Below, one piece after another: positions 25,623-33,402 of a DNA stretch of 64,000 nucleotides. Within the stretch, counting starts at the first letter, position 1, and every line of letters begins with the position of its first letter. Source of the stretch: Variovorax sp. WS11. GTDB lineage: Bacteria > Pseudomonadota > Gammaproteobacteria > Burkholderiales > Burkholderiaceae_C. The stretch is taken from positions 186,001 through 250,000 of the forward strand of contig NZ_JAAGOW010000003.1 of assembly GCF_010499245.1 (NCBI RefSeq), read 5' to 3'. The notes beneath the pieces were generated by a model that did not search any database, had not been told where the DNA came from, and saw only the letters and a program-made list of their open reading frames with translations. Made by a program: the position numbers and the translations under genes.

Positions 25623-26792
25623 ATGCAAGTCTTCTGGTTTCTTCCCACCCACGGCGACAGCCGCTACCTCGGCACGACCGAAGGTGCACGCCCCGTCGAC
25701 CTGGCCTACCTGCAGCAGGTCGCCGGCGCGGCCGACCAGCTCGGCTACGAGGGCGTCTTGATCCCTACCGGCCGTTCCTGCGAGGACCCGTGGGTGATCG
25801 CGGCCAGCCTGATCGGCGCGACGCGCCGGCTCAAGTTCCTGGTCGCGGTGCGGCCCGGCTTGCACCAGCCCAGCCTGGCCGCGCGCATGGCCGCGACCTT
25901 CGACCGGCTCTCGGGTGGGCGCGTGCTGGTCAACCTGGTGACCGGCGGCGATCAGGCCGAGCTGGAGGGCGACGGCGTCTTCCTCGACCACGCATCGCGT
26001 TACGAGCAGTCGGCCGAGTTCATCCGCATCTGGCGCGAGATCATTGCGCGCAGCCATGAGGGCCAGGCTTTCGACTACGAGGGCAAGCACCTGAGCGTGA
26101 AGGGCGCCAAGCTCTTGTACCCGCCGACGCAGAAGCCTTATCCGCCGGTGTGGTTCGGCGGCTCCTCGGCGGCTGCGCACGAGCTCGCGGCGGAGCAGGT
26201 CGATACCTATCTGACTTGGGGCGAGCCGCCGGCCGAAGTGGCGAAGAAGATCGCCGACGTTCGCGAGCGCGCAGCGCGCAAGGGCCGGAGCGTGAAGTTC
26301 GGCATTCGCCTGCACGTGATCGTGCGCGAGACCGATGACGCGGCCTGGAAGGCGGCAGAGGAACTGATCAGCCGCGTCGACGACGCCACCGTGATCCGCG
26401 CTCAGGCCGCCTTCGCGCGCATGGACTCCGAAGGCCAGCGCCGCATGGCCGCGCTGCACGCGGGCGGAGCCAAGCGCACACGCGCCGAACTGGAGATCTC
26501 GCCCAACCTCTGGGCTGGCGTGGGCCTGGTGCGCGGCGGCGCCGGCACCGCACTGGTGGGCGACGCGAAGACCGTGGCCGCACGCATCGAGGAGTACGCG
26601 GCGCTGGGCCTCGACAACTTCATCCTCTCGGGCTACCCGCACCTCGAAGAGTCGTACCGCTTCGCCGAGCTGGTGTTCCCGCTCCTGCCGCGTAAGCGCC
26701 GCCCCAGCCTGCCGGGCGGGTCGCTGACCGGTCCCTTCGGCGAAGTCGTCGCCAATCTCGATGCGCCTTCGCGCCTCGTCTCTCAAAGCTGA
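25623..26792 (+). CDS. ssuD: FMNH2-dependent alkanesulfonate monooxygenase
   Basis: This 389-residue flavin monooxygenase of the luciferase superfamily cleaves the C-S bond of alkanesulfonates to give sulfite and an aldehyde. It begins MQVFWFLPTHGDSRYLG and contains the SsuD marker segments GYEGVLIPTGRSCEDPW, RPGLHQPSLAARMAATFDRLSGGR and NLVTGGDQAE; the catalytic region Arg near RRGGAGTAL-type loop (LVRGGAGTALVG) is present. Length is as expected. It uses FMNH2 from SsuE, and its sulfite product feeds CysI. Confidence 0.97.
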   Translation: MQVFWFLPTHGDSRYLGTTEGARPVDLAYLQQVAGAADQLGYEGVLIPTGRSCEDPWVIAASLIGATRRLKFLVAVRPGLHQPSLAARMAATFDRLSGGRVLVNLVTGGDQAELEGDGVFLDHASRYEQSAEFIRIWREIIARSHEGQAFDYEGKHLSVKGAKLLYPPTQKPYPPVWFGGSSAAAHELAAEQVDTYLTWGEPPAEVAKKIADVRERAARKGRSVKFGIRLHVIVRETDDAAWKAAEELISRVDDATVIRAQAAFARMDSEGQRRMAALHAGGAKRTRAELEISPNLWAGVGLVRGGAGTALVGDAKTVAARIEEYAALGLDNFILSGYPHLEESYRFAELVFPLLPRKRRPSLPGGSLTGPFGEVVANLDAPSRLVSQS

Positions 26793-26810
26793 TCGCGAGG
26801 ATTTCTACTC

Positions 26811-27644
26811 ATGACTGAACAAGTGCAGCCGTTGCCGGTCGCGGCTCCTTTGCTGGGGCCAGCTCGAGCCTTCGGCCTCGGCGTCGCCAGGCGCCTCGTG
26901 CCCTGGCTCGTGCCCGTGGGGCTGATCGTCGCGTGGCAGATCGCCTCGTCGCTCGGCTGGCTCTCCACCCGCGTGCTGCCGGCGCCGGTCGACGTGGTCA
27001 AGGCCGCGTGGACGCTGGCCGTCTCCGGCGAGCTGTGGACCCATGTGAAGGTGAGCGCCGGCCGGGCTTTGTCGGGCCTGGCCATCGGCGGCGGGCTCGG
27101 GCTTGCGCTGGGGCTACTGACCGGCTCGGTCAAGTTCCTCGAGACGCTGCTCGACTCCACCATCCAGATGGTGCGCAACATCCCGGCGCTGGCGTTGATT
27201 CCGCTGGTGATCCTCTGGTTCGGCATCGACGAGTCGGCCAAGCTGTTCCTCATTTCGGTGTCGGTGTTCTTCCCGATCTACCTCAACACCTTCCACGGCA
27301 TCCGCAACGTGGACCCGCAGCTGATCGAGATGGGCCGCACCTACGGGCTCTCCCGCTGGCAGCTCTACAAGGAGGTGATCCTACCCGGCGCGCTGTCCTC
27401 GATTTTGGTGGGCCTGCGCTTCTCGCTGGGCCTCATGTGGGTGATCCTCATCGTGGCCGAAACGATCTCGGCGCAGGCCGGCATCGGCTACCTCACGATG
27501 AATGCGCGCGAGTTCCTGCAGACCGACATCGTGCTGGTGGGCATCCTGCTGTACGCGCTGCTCGGCAAGCTGGCCGACGTGTTCGCCCGCGGGCTCGAAC
27601 ACTGGTGGTTGCGCTGGCACCCCGGTTATCAAAAGCGCCAATGA
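26811..27644 (+). CDS. ssuC: Aliphatic sulfonate ABC transporter permease
   Basis: This 277-residue BPD-type permease has about six transmembrane helices. The EAA loop is visible as EMGRTYGLSRWQLYKEVILPGALSS (about 172-195), the contact site for the SsuB ATPase. Its stop overlaps the ssuB start as ATGA. Confidence 0.95.
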   Translation: MTEQVQPLPVAAPLLGPARAFGLGVARRLVPWLVPVGLIVAWQIASSLGWLSTRVLPAPVDVVKAAWTLAVSGELWTHVKVSAGRALSGLAIGGGLGLALGLLTGSVKFLETLLDSTIQMVRNIPALALIPLVILWFGIDESAKLFLISVSVFFPIYLNTFHGIRNVDPQLIEMGRTYGLSRWQLYKEVILPGALSSILVGLRFSLGLMWVILIVAETISAQAGIGYLTMNAREFLQTDIVLVGILLYALLGKLADVFARGLEHWWLRWHPGYQKRQ

Positions 27645-28498
27645 CCCATGCCGAAGCCCGCACGACCATGAATGCCATTCTCGAAACCCGACCCGTCGCA
27701 GACCCGCACATCGCCCAGGGCGTCAAGCTCGAAGCGCGCGGCCTCCACAAGCGCTACGGCACGCGCGAGGTGCTGCGCAACACGCAGCTCACGATCGAGC
27801 CGGGCCAGTTCATCGCCATCGTGGGCCGCAGCGGCTGCGGCAAGAGCACGCTGCTGCGCCTCGTCGCAGGCCTCGAAGAAGCCTCCGACGGCGGCCTTTA
27901 CACCGACGGCAAGCCCGTCGACGGACTGCACGACGACACGCGGATCATGTTTCAGGAGGCGCGCCTCTTGCCCTGGCGCCGCGTGCTCGAGAACGTCACG
28001 CTCGGCCTGCCGCCGGCGGCGCGTGCGCGCGGCGAGGAAGTGCTCGCGCAGGTCGGCCTGGCCGATCGCCAGGCCGAATGGCCGGCGCGCCTGTCGGGTG
28101 GGCAGCGCCAGCGCGTCTCGCTGGCGCGTGCGCTGGTGCATCAGCCGCGGCTGCTGTTGCTCGACGAGCCGCTGGGCGCGCTCGATGCCTTGACGCGCAT
28201 CGAGATGCACCGGCTGATCGAGAACCTGTGGCAGCGCCACCGCTTCACGGCCCTGCTGGTCACGCACGACGTGCAGGAGGCGGTGGCGCTGGCCGACCGC
28301 GTGATCCTGATCGAGGACGGCCGCATCGCGCTCGACGAGAACATCGCACTCGCGCGGCCGCGCTCGCAGGGCGATCCGGCCTTTGCGGCGATCGAGAAGC
28401 GCATTCTCGACCGCGTGCTGCAGAAGCCCGATGCCGAGCCGGCCAAGGACACGCGCTGGGCCCATGGGCCGGCGCATGCCTTGCGCTGGGCCGTCTGA
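27641..28498 (+). CDS. ssuB: Aliphatic sulfonate ABC transporter ATP-binding protein
   Basis: This 285-residue ABC ATPase has Walker A GRSGCGKST (about 63-71), the short Q-loop MFQEARLLPWRRV, signature LSGGQRQRVSLARAL, Walker B LLLLDEPLGALD and the H-loop VTHDV. MFQEARLLPW is characteristic of the SsuB/TauB/NrtD group. It overlaps ssuC by 4 bp, which indicates translational coupling; an ATG at 27668 is an alternative start. Confidence 0.95.
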   Translation: MTHAEARTTMNAILETRPVADPHIAQGVKLEARGLHKRYGTREVLRNTQLTIEPGQFIAIVGRSGCGKSTLLRLVAGLEEASDGGLYTDGKPVDGLHDDTRIMFQEARLLPWRRVLENVTLGLPPAARARGEEVLAQVGLADRQAEWPARLSGGQRQRVSLARALVHQPRLLLLDEPLGALDALTRIEMHRLIENLWQRHRFTALLVTHDVQEAVALADRVILIEDGRIALDENIALARPRSQGDPAFAAIEKRILDRVLQKPDAEPAKDTRWAHGPAHALRWAV

Positions 28499-28536
28499 TC
28501 TATTTCCTTCTTTTCTTTTTTCAACAGGAGCTACCC

Positions 28537-28752
28537 ATGTCCATCCAAGCCATCAACGTTCGCAATCAGTTCAAGGGCAAGGTCCGCGAAATCATCCGCG
28601 GCGACGTCGTCTCCGAAGTCGACGTCGAGACCGCCTGGGGCATCGTGACCTCGGTCATCACCACGCGTTCGGTCGACGAGCTTCAGCTCAAGCCCGGCTC
28701 CGACGTGGTCGCGCTGGTGAAGTCCACGGAGGTGTCGATCGCCAAGCTGTAG
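28537..28752 (+). CDS. ssuF: Molbindin-like TOBE/Mop domain protein of the sulfonate operon
   Basis: This 71-residue single Mop (TOBE) domain begins MSIQAINVRNQFKGKVREI and contains GIVTSVITTRSVDELQLKPG and ALVKSTEVSIAKL. Molbindins of this size bind oxyanions such as molybdate. In Pseudomonas putida the last gene of ssuEADCBF encodes such a protein, and the gene order here is the same, which supports the symbol. The ribosome site is ACAGGAG, 6 bp before the ATG. Confidence 0.9.
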   Translation: MSIQAINVRNQFKGKVREIIRGDVVSEVDVETAWGIVTSVITTRSVDELQLKPGSDVVALVKSTEVSIAKL

Positions 28753-28760
28753 AGCCGTGC

Positions 28761-28787
28761 GGCGGGGCCCCAAGCCTCGCCCCTTTC
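28761..28787 (+). terminator. Possible weak terminator after ssuF
   Basis: GGCGGGG (28761-28767) can pair with CCTCGCC (28775-28781) through one G-U pair and a 7-nt loop, followed by CCTTT. The T-run is poor, so function is doubtful. The IS630 element begins 20 bp further on. Confidence 0.3.
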
Positions 28788-28803
28788 AATTGGATTAACT
28801 CCA

Positions 28804-28832
28804 TTACTCAGCAGTCGGAAATATAGGCGACA
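28804..28832 (+). repeat. Left terminal inverted repeat of the IS630 element
   Basis: It reads TTACTCAGCAGTCGG and continues into ATATAGGCGACA. The transposase stop codon (28808-28810) lies inside it. Confidence 0.88.
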
Positions 28833-29907
28833 GATGGCGCTTCGAAGAATGATCGAACAAGCCGGCGATTCTTCTGCATGCTGCGCAGTTGCTGGTCGAT
28901 GCGGATTTCGAGTTTCTCGCCAGCTCGCAATGGGTTGCGAGCCACGCCGGTACGTTTGACGTGACTCCAGACCAGTTCGTCCGGGTTCAGGTCCGGTGCG
29001 TAGCCCGGCAGAATGTGCATGCTCAGCTTGCCCTGAGTGGATTCGATGTACTCGCGCACGTTGGCTTTCTTGTGGGCCGGCAATCCGTCGACCACCAAGT
29101 GCACCGGCTTGCTTCGACCCTTCATCATCTTCTTGAGCAATTCGATGAACAGTTCGGCATTGAGCGCACCCTGGTAAGTCGCAAACCAGAATCCACCCCT
29201 GGCGTTGACGGCCGATGCCGCGGAGATCGACTGGCGTTGGCCGGGCCGCTCGATGACCGGGGTCTTGCCCATGGGCGCCCAGGTCTTGCCGTGCACGGTG
29301 TCGGCACGAAAGCCCGATTCGTCCCAGAAGTAGACGTCGGCACCACTTTGCCTCGCAGCCGTGGCGATGCCGGGGTAGATTTCACGCTGCCAGCGCTCGA
29401 TGGCTTGTGGATCGCGTTGATAGGCGCGTTGCAGCGGCTTTTGCGGGGTCAGTCCGAGCTTGGCCAGCAACGCACCGACTGCGGTCACCCCCATATTCAC
29501 GCCAAACTTCTGCTCGATCAGCGCCACGACAATGGCGCGTGTCCACAGCCCGAAGTCCAGTCCGTACTGTCGCGGGTCGCGCCCATTGATCCAACGAAAT
29601 ATTTGGCGCTCTTGCGCGGCACTCAGCGTCCGGGGTCGCCCGGTGCCGCGCGTGCCGCGCAATGCCTTGAGTCCCTTGCCTCGACCCGACGAGGCCTTCA
29701 GCCATTTGTAGATGGTGGTGCGGCTGAAACCGTAGGCGGCAATCACTGCAGAGGGCTTCTCCCCGTCGCGAACTCGCTCCACCGCCATCAGGCGAATCTC
29801 TTCAAGCGTCTTGTGATCCAGCGTGCGGCCATCTCGCTTCATGCACTATTGGATCATCAAACCGATCGCCGCGGTGAATTTTGTAGCCTAAATTATCGAC
29901 TACTGAG
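28807..29907 (-). mobile_element. Complete IS630-family insertion sequence
   Basis: The element is bounded by imperfect inverted repeats (left 28804-28832, right 29882-29910 including the TA; 23 of 29 positions agree by eye) and flanked by TA on both sides (28805-28806 and 29908-29909). TA target duplication is the hallmark of the IS630/Tc1/mariner group. It contains a single full-length transposase gene. It lies between the ssu operon and the decayed secretion locus. Confidence 0.92.
28808..29842 (-). CDS. IS630-family transposase
   Basis: This 344-residue transposase is full length. An N-terminal helix-turn-helix region (AYGFSRTTIYKWLKA) and a Gly/Arg linker (TRGTGRPRTLS) precede an RNase-H-like DDE domain: FWDESGF (first Asp), HLVVDGLPAHK (second Asp) and PGYAPDLNPDELVWS (Glu). 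No frameshift is seen, so it may be active. The start at 29842 lies about 65 bp inside the right end of the element. Confidence 0.95.
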   Translation of the reverse strand: MKRDGRTLDHKTLEEIRLMAVERVRDGEKPSAVIAAYGFSRTTIYKWLKASSGRGKGLKALRGTRGTGRPRTLSAAQERQIFRWINGRDPRQYGLDFGLWTRAIVVALIEQKFGVNMGVTAVGALLAKLGLTPQKPLQRAYQRDPQAIERWQREIYPGIATAARQSGADVYFWDESGFRADTVHGKTWAPMGKTPVIERPGQRQSISAASAVNARGGFWFATYQGALNAELFIELLKKMMKGRSKPVHLVVDGLPAHKKANVREYIESTQGKLSMHILPGYAPDLNPDELVWSHVKRTGVARNPLRAGEKLEIRIDQQLRSMQKNRRLVRSFFEAPSVAYISDC

Positions 29908-29910
29908 TAA
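29882..29910 (-). repeat. Right terminal inverted repeat of the IS630 element
   Basis: Read on the minus strand it is TTACTCAGTAGTCGA followed by TAATTTAGGCTACA, matching the left repeat apart from scattered substitutions. Confidence 0.88.
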
Positions 29911-30050
29911 CTCCTGAATATGAAGCACTGAGGTGATGTAAAGCAGAAGCGTTAGCGACTTTGGTTGAAGACGGTAATCTTCACCTCGCCATTGCCGCCC
30001 ATTCTTTGTTCAGCTATCTTCCGCCGTCCTAAAAGATCAGGGAGAAAAAG
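29911..30050. other. Gap between IS630 and the exporter pseudogene
   Basis: This 140-bp AT-richer stretch contains no gene. A small hairpin (GAAGA and TCTTC arms around CGGTAA, about 29968-29983) lies within it, and AGGGAGAAAAAG just before 30051 looks like the ribosome site of the exporter gene. The promoter of the secretion locus probably lay here or across the IS insertion point. Confidence 0.5.
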
Positions 30051-32349
30051 TTGAATGAATGGGTACGACCCCTTGCTTCCAGCGAGGGCGCAGCCACGCC
30101 GGCCACGACAACAACGTCCTCACCAAAGCCTCACCCGGCACTCGTGGCCCTTTGCACGCTGGCACGTCTGCATCAGGTCGCCGCAGATCCGTCGACCTTG
30201 GCGCATCAGCTGGGTCTTGGTCCCTGCGATGGGGTCGACACCACCATCGTGCTGCGCGCGGCCAGGCTGCTGGGGCTCAAGGCCAAGCTCACGCGCACCA
30301 CACTCGATCGCCTGAGCATGACGCCGCTGCCGGTGCTCGCGCTGATGCATGGCGACGAAGGCAGGACGCGCTGCGTGATCCTCGGCCGGTGCGATGCGCA
30401 CCGCGTGCTGTTCCAGGATGATCCTTCCGAGGGCTCTTCCTGCCCGGTGATCGAGCCCCTGGAAGTCTTTGCGCAGCACTGGACTGGCGACATCATCCTC
30501 ATCACCAGCCGCGCCAGCCTTGCGGGCGAGTTGGCCAAGTTCGATTTCTCCTGGTTCGTGCCCAGCCTCGTCAAGCATCGCCGCCTGCTGGGCGAGGTGC
30601 TGGCCATTTCCTTCATGCTCCAGCTCTTCGCGCTGGCGAGTCCGCTGTTCTTCCAGGTCGTCATGGACAAGGTGCTGGTGCACCGCGGCCTCACCACCCT
30701 CGATGTCCTCGTCATCGGCTTGCTGGTGGTGGTCGTGTTCGAGAGTCTGCTCAACGGGCTGCGCGGCTACATCTTCGGTCACACCACCACCCGCATCGAC
30801 GTCGAGCTCGGCACGCGACTGTTCCACCATCTGGTGCAACTGCCGCTGGCCTACTTCCAGGCCCGCAGGATCGGCGACTCGGTGGCACGCGTGCGCGAGC
30901 TCGAGAACATCCGCAGCTTTCTCACCGGCAATGCGCTCACCGTCGTGCTGGATGTGCTGTTCTCGGCGATGTTCATCGGCGTCATGCTGTTCTACAGCGT
31001 CTCGTTGACGCTCATCGTGCTCGCGAGCCTGCCGCTGTACTTCGGCCTGAGCCTCGCCGTCGTGCCTGTGCTGCGCCGACGCCTGGACCAGAAGTTTGCC
31101 CGCGGCGCCGAGAACCAGGCGCTGCTGGTGGAGACCGTCGGCGCCATCCAGACCGTCAAGGCCAGCGCGCTCGAACCCGTCTTCGGCCGCCGCTGGGACG
31201 AGCAGCTCGCCGCCTACGCCTCGGCCAGCTTCCGAACGCAGAACCTCGCGAGCTGGGCCCATGAGGGCATCAACCTCATCGGCAAGCTGGTCAACGCGGC
31301 CACGCTCTGGTGGGGCGCGCACCTGGTGATGGACAACCAGCTCAGCGTCGGCCAGTTCGTCGCCTTCAACATGTTCGACCAGCGCGTGGCCCAGCCGATC
31401 ATGCGCATGGCCCAGCTGTGGACCGATTTCCAGCAGACCGGCATCTCGATGGCGCGGCTGGGCGACATCCTGAACAGCCGAACCGAGGTGCCGTCTCACG
31501 CGGCGGCGCAGTTGCCGACGCTCGAAGGGAGAGTGACGCTGGAGAACCTGACCTTCCGCTACCGCCCGGAAGGCGCACCCCGTGCTCGATGGCGTGAGCC
31601 TCGACGTGTGCCCCGGCGAAGTGATCGGCATCGTCGGGCGCTCCGGCTCGGGCAAGAGCACGCTGACCAAGCTGGTCCAGCGCCTCTACATCCCAGAGCA
31701 AGGCCGCCTCCTGGTGGATGGGGCCGACATCCGGCAGGTCGACGCAGCCCAGCTGAGAAGACAGATCGGCGTGGTGCTGCAGGAGAACGTGCTGTTCAAC
31801 CGCAGCGTGCGCGAGAACATCGCCATCGGCGACCCCGCTGCGCCGATCGAAGCCGTGATGCAGGCCGCGGAGCTGGCCGGCGCGGATGCCTTCATCAGCG
31901 ACTTGCCCGAGGGCTACGACACCGTTGTGGGCGAGCAGGGCGCCAGCCTCTCCGGCGGCCAGCGCCAGCGCATCGCGATCGCCAGGGCGCTGTTCACCCA
32001 GCCGCGCATCCTGATCTTCGACGAGGCGACCAGCGCGCTCGACTATGAAAGCGAGGCCATCGTCCAGCGCAACATGGCGCAGATCTGCGAGGGCCGCACC
32101 GTCTTCATCATCGCGCACCGCCTGAGCGCGGTCAGGCATGCGCATCGCATCGTCGTGATGGACAAGGGCAGCATCGTCGAGGAGGGCCAGCACGAAGCCC
32201 TGCTGGCGAACGAGCGCGGCATCTACGCGCGGCTCTGGGCCATGCAGGCCGGCGGCCAGCCGACCGACGGAGCGGAGGACTTGCTCCCTCTCCCTCTGGG
32301 AGAGGGCGGGGGTGAGGGCATCGGCGCATCCAGGACCTGCACGCCATGA
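30051..32349 (+). pseudogene. Type I secretion ABC exporter (HlyB/LapB-like), frameshifted
   Basis: The gene encodes an RTX-type exporter with an N-terminal C39-like domain lacking the catalytic Cys (about 30-125), a six-helix membrane domain (about 165-440) and a C-terminal ATPase with Walker A GRSGSGKST, signature LSGGQRQRIAIARAL and Walker B LIFDEATSALD. The frame breaks at the CCCC run 31578-31581. Removing one C would join PEGAP to VLDGVSLDV and give one protein of about 765 residues. The start is TTG 30051 after AGGGAGA. The C-terminus has been extended by a palindromic repeat (32286-32318). A sequencing error at the C-run is possible, but the downstream genes are also broken. Confidence 0.88.
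32286..32318. repeat. Palindromic interspersed repeat (REP-like)
   Basis: The core is two 9-bp arms, CCCTCTCCC and GGGAGAGGG, around a TCT loop, followed by CGGGGGTGAGGG. This is a common dispersed element in Burkholderiales and Xanthomonadales genomes; read on the minus strand it encodes the familiar PHPRPLPEGE string. Here it lies inside the last codons of the exporter pseudogene. Confidence 0.8.
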
Positions 32350-32981
32350 ACAAGCCAGACCCCGCACCCATGCGCCATCCCTTGCAAGACCTGCTGGCCC
32401 GTTACCGCACCGTCTTCCACGCCGCCTGGCAAGCCCGCCACGAGCTCGCCGGCCCGAAGCGCCTGACCGACGAGCTCGCCTTCCTGCCCGCCGCCCTGAG
32501 CCTGCAGGAGACCCCCGTGCATCCCGCCCCGCGGCGCCTGGCCTTCGCGCTGATCGCCCTGTTTCTCATCGCGCTGCTGTGGTCCGTCATCGGCCAGATC
32601 GACATCGTGGCCGTGGCATCGGGCCGCATCGTGGTGAGCGAGCGCACCAAGCTCGTCCAGCCCCTGGAGCGCAGCGTGGTCCGCCGCGTGCTGGTGAAGG
32701 ATGGCGACCCTGTCGAGGCCGGTCAGGTGCTCGTGGAGCTGGACCCTACGAGCGCCAGCGCCGACAAGACCAGCATCGACGAACAGTTGAAGTCGGCCCA
32801 GTCGGAGTTGTTGCGCACGCGTGCCCTGTCGCAGGCGATCCACCGGCCGTCGCTGCTGCCCGGTCTCGGCGACGTCTTGCCTGCCGGCTGGTCCGAGTCC
32901 GATGCGCGGGCCGCGCGAACCCAACTGCGCGACGAGTGGAGCGACATCACCGCCAAGCTCGCCAGGACCGCCGCCGAGATC
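32346..32981 (+). pseudogene. HlyD-family membrane fusion protein, 3'-truncated
   Basis: About 212 residues remain of a periplasmic adaptor normally of 400-480 residues. Present are a cytoplasmic N-terminus, one transmembrane helix (about 67-88), the first biotinyl-lipoyl half (RIVVSERTKLVQPLERSVV, VKDGDPVEAGQVLVELDPTSA) and the start of the coiled coil. Recognisable HlyD sequence stops at LARTAAEI near 32981, and the frame then reads RTX-gene DNA out of phase to a stop at 33084-33086. Its ATG overlaps the exporter stop as ATGA, the normal operon arrangement. Confidence 0.85.
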
Positions 32982-33316
32982 CCGACAAGCACGGCCTGCA
33001 GCACTGGGGTGTTGACTACGCGCGTGCGCTTACCGGCGACGCAGGCGCCAACGTCCTGGATGGCCTGGCAGGCGCCGACAGCATGACCGGCCGCACGGGC
33101 GACGACACCTACGTGGTCGACAACGCCGGCGACACGGTCAGCGGTTACCAGGTCGAGGAGTTCCGCACCAGCGACGGCCATGTGCTGATCGACACCCAGG
33201 TGCAGAACCTGGTGCAGGCGATGGCCAGCTTCGTGCCGCCGGCGGCGGGGCAGACGACATTGCCGCAGGCCTACCAGAACAACCTGGCACCCCTCCTGGC
33301 CGCCGACTGGCGCTGA
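32981..33316 (+). pseudogene. RTX protein C-terminal remnant
   Basis: About 111 codons encode the end of an RTX-type secreted protein. They include DKHGLQHWGVDYARA, a calcium-binding nonapeptide-like block (GDAGANVLDGLAGADSMTGRTGDD, split here by T and V variants, then TYVVDNAGDTV), and the typical terminal secretion region QVQNLVQAMASFVPP ending NNLAPLLAADWR. No start codon or 5' part remains; the frame joins the truncated HlyD gene at 32981. A deletion between hlyD and the RTX gene explains this best. Confidence 0.78.
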
Positions 33317-33328
33317 AGCGCAACGATC

Positions 33329-33402
33329 TCAGCGCCCCGGCAGCCCCATCGCCCGCGTGATCACCTCTTTCATGATCTCGTGCGCGGCGCCACAAATGTC
33401 GG
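33329..33402 (-). pseudogene. Possible acyl-CoA dehydrogenase C-terminal remnant
   Basis: On the minus strand about 24 codons read ADICGAAHEIMKEVITRAM then GLPGR and a TGA (33331-33329). This resembles the conserved C-terminal GG-AxEIMKEVI-R end of acyl-CoA dehydrogenases. The rest of the gene is missing, and the left-over sequence is read in another frame as the last residues of aruI. Short length makes the call tentative. Confidence 0.4.

Noticed and set aside
31578..31581. Programmed frameshift in the exporter gene
   Set aside because: A C4 run without a stimulatory structure is not a known recoding site, and the neighbouring adaptor gene is also broken, so decay or sequencing error is simpler.
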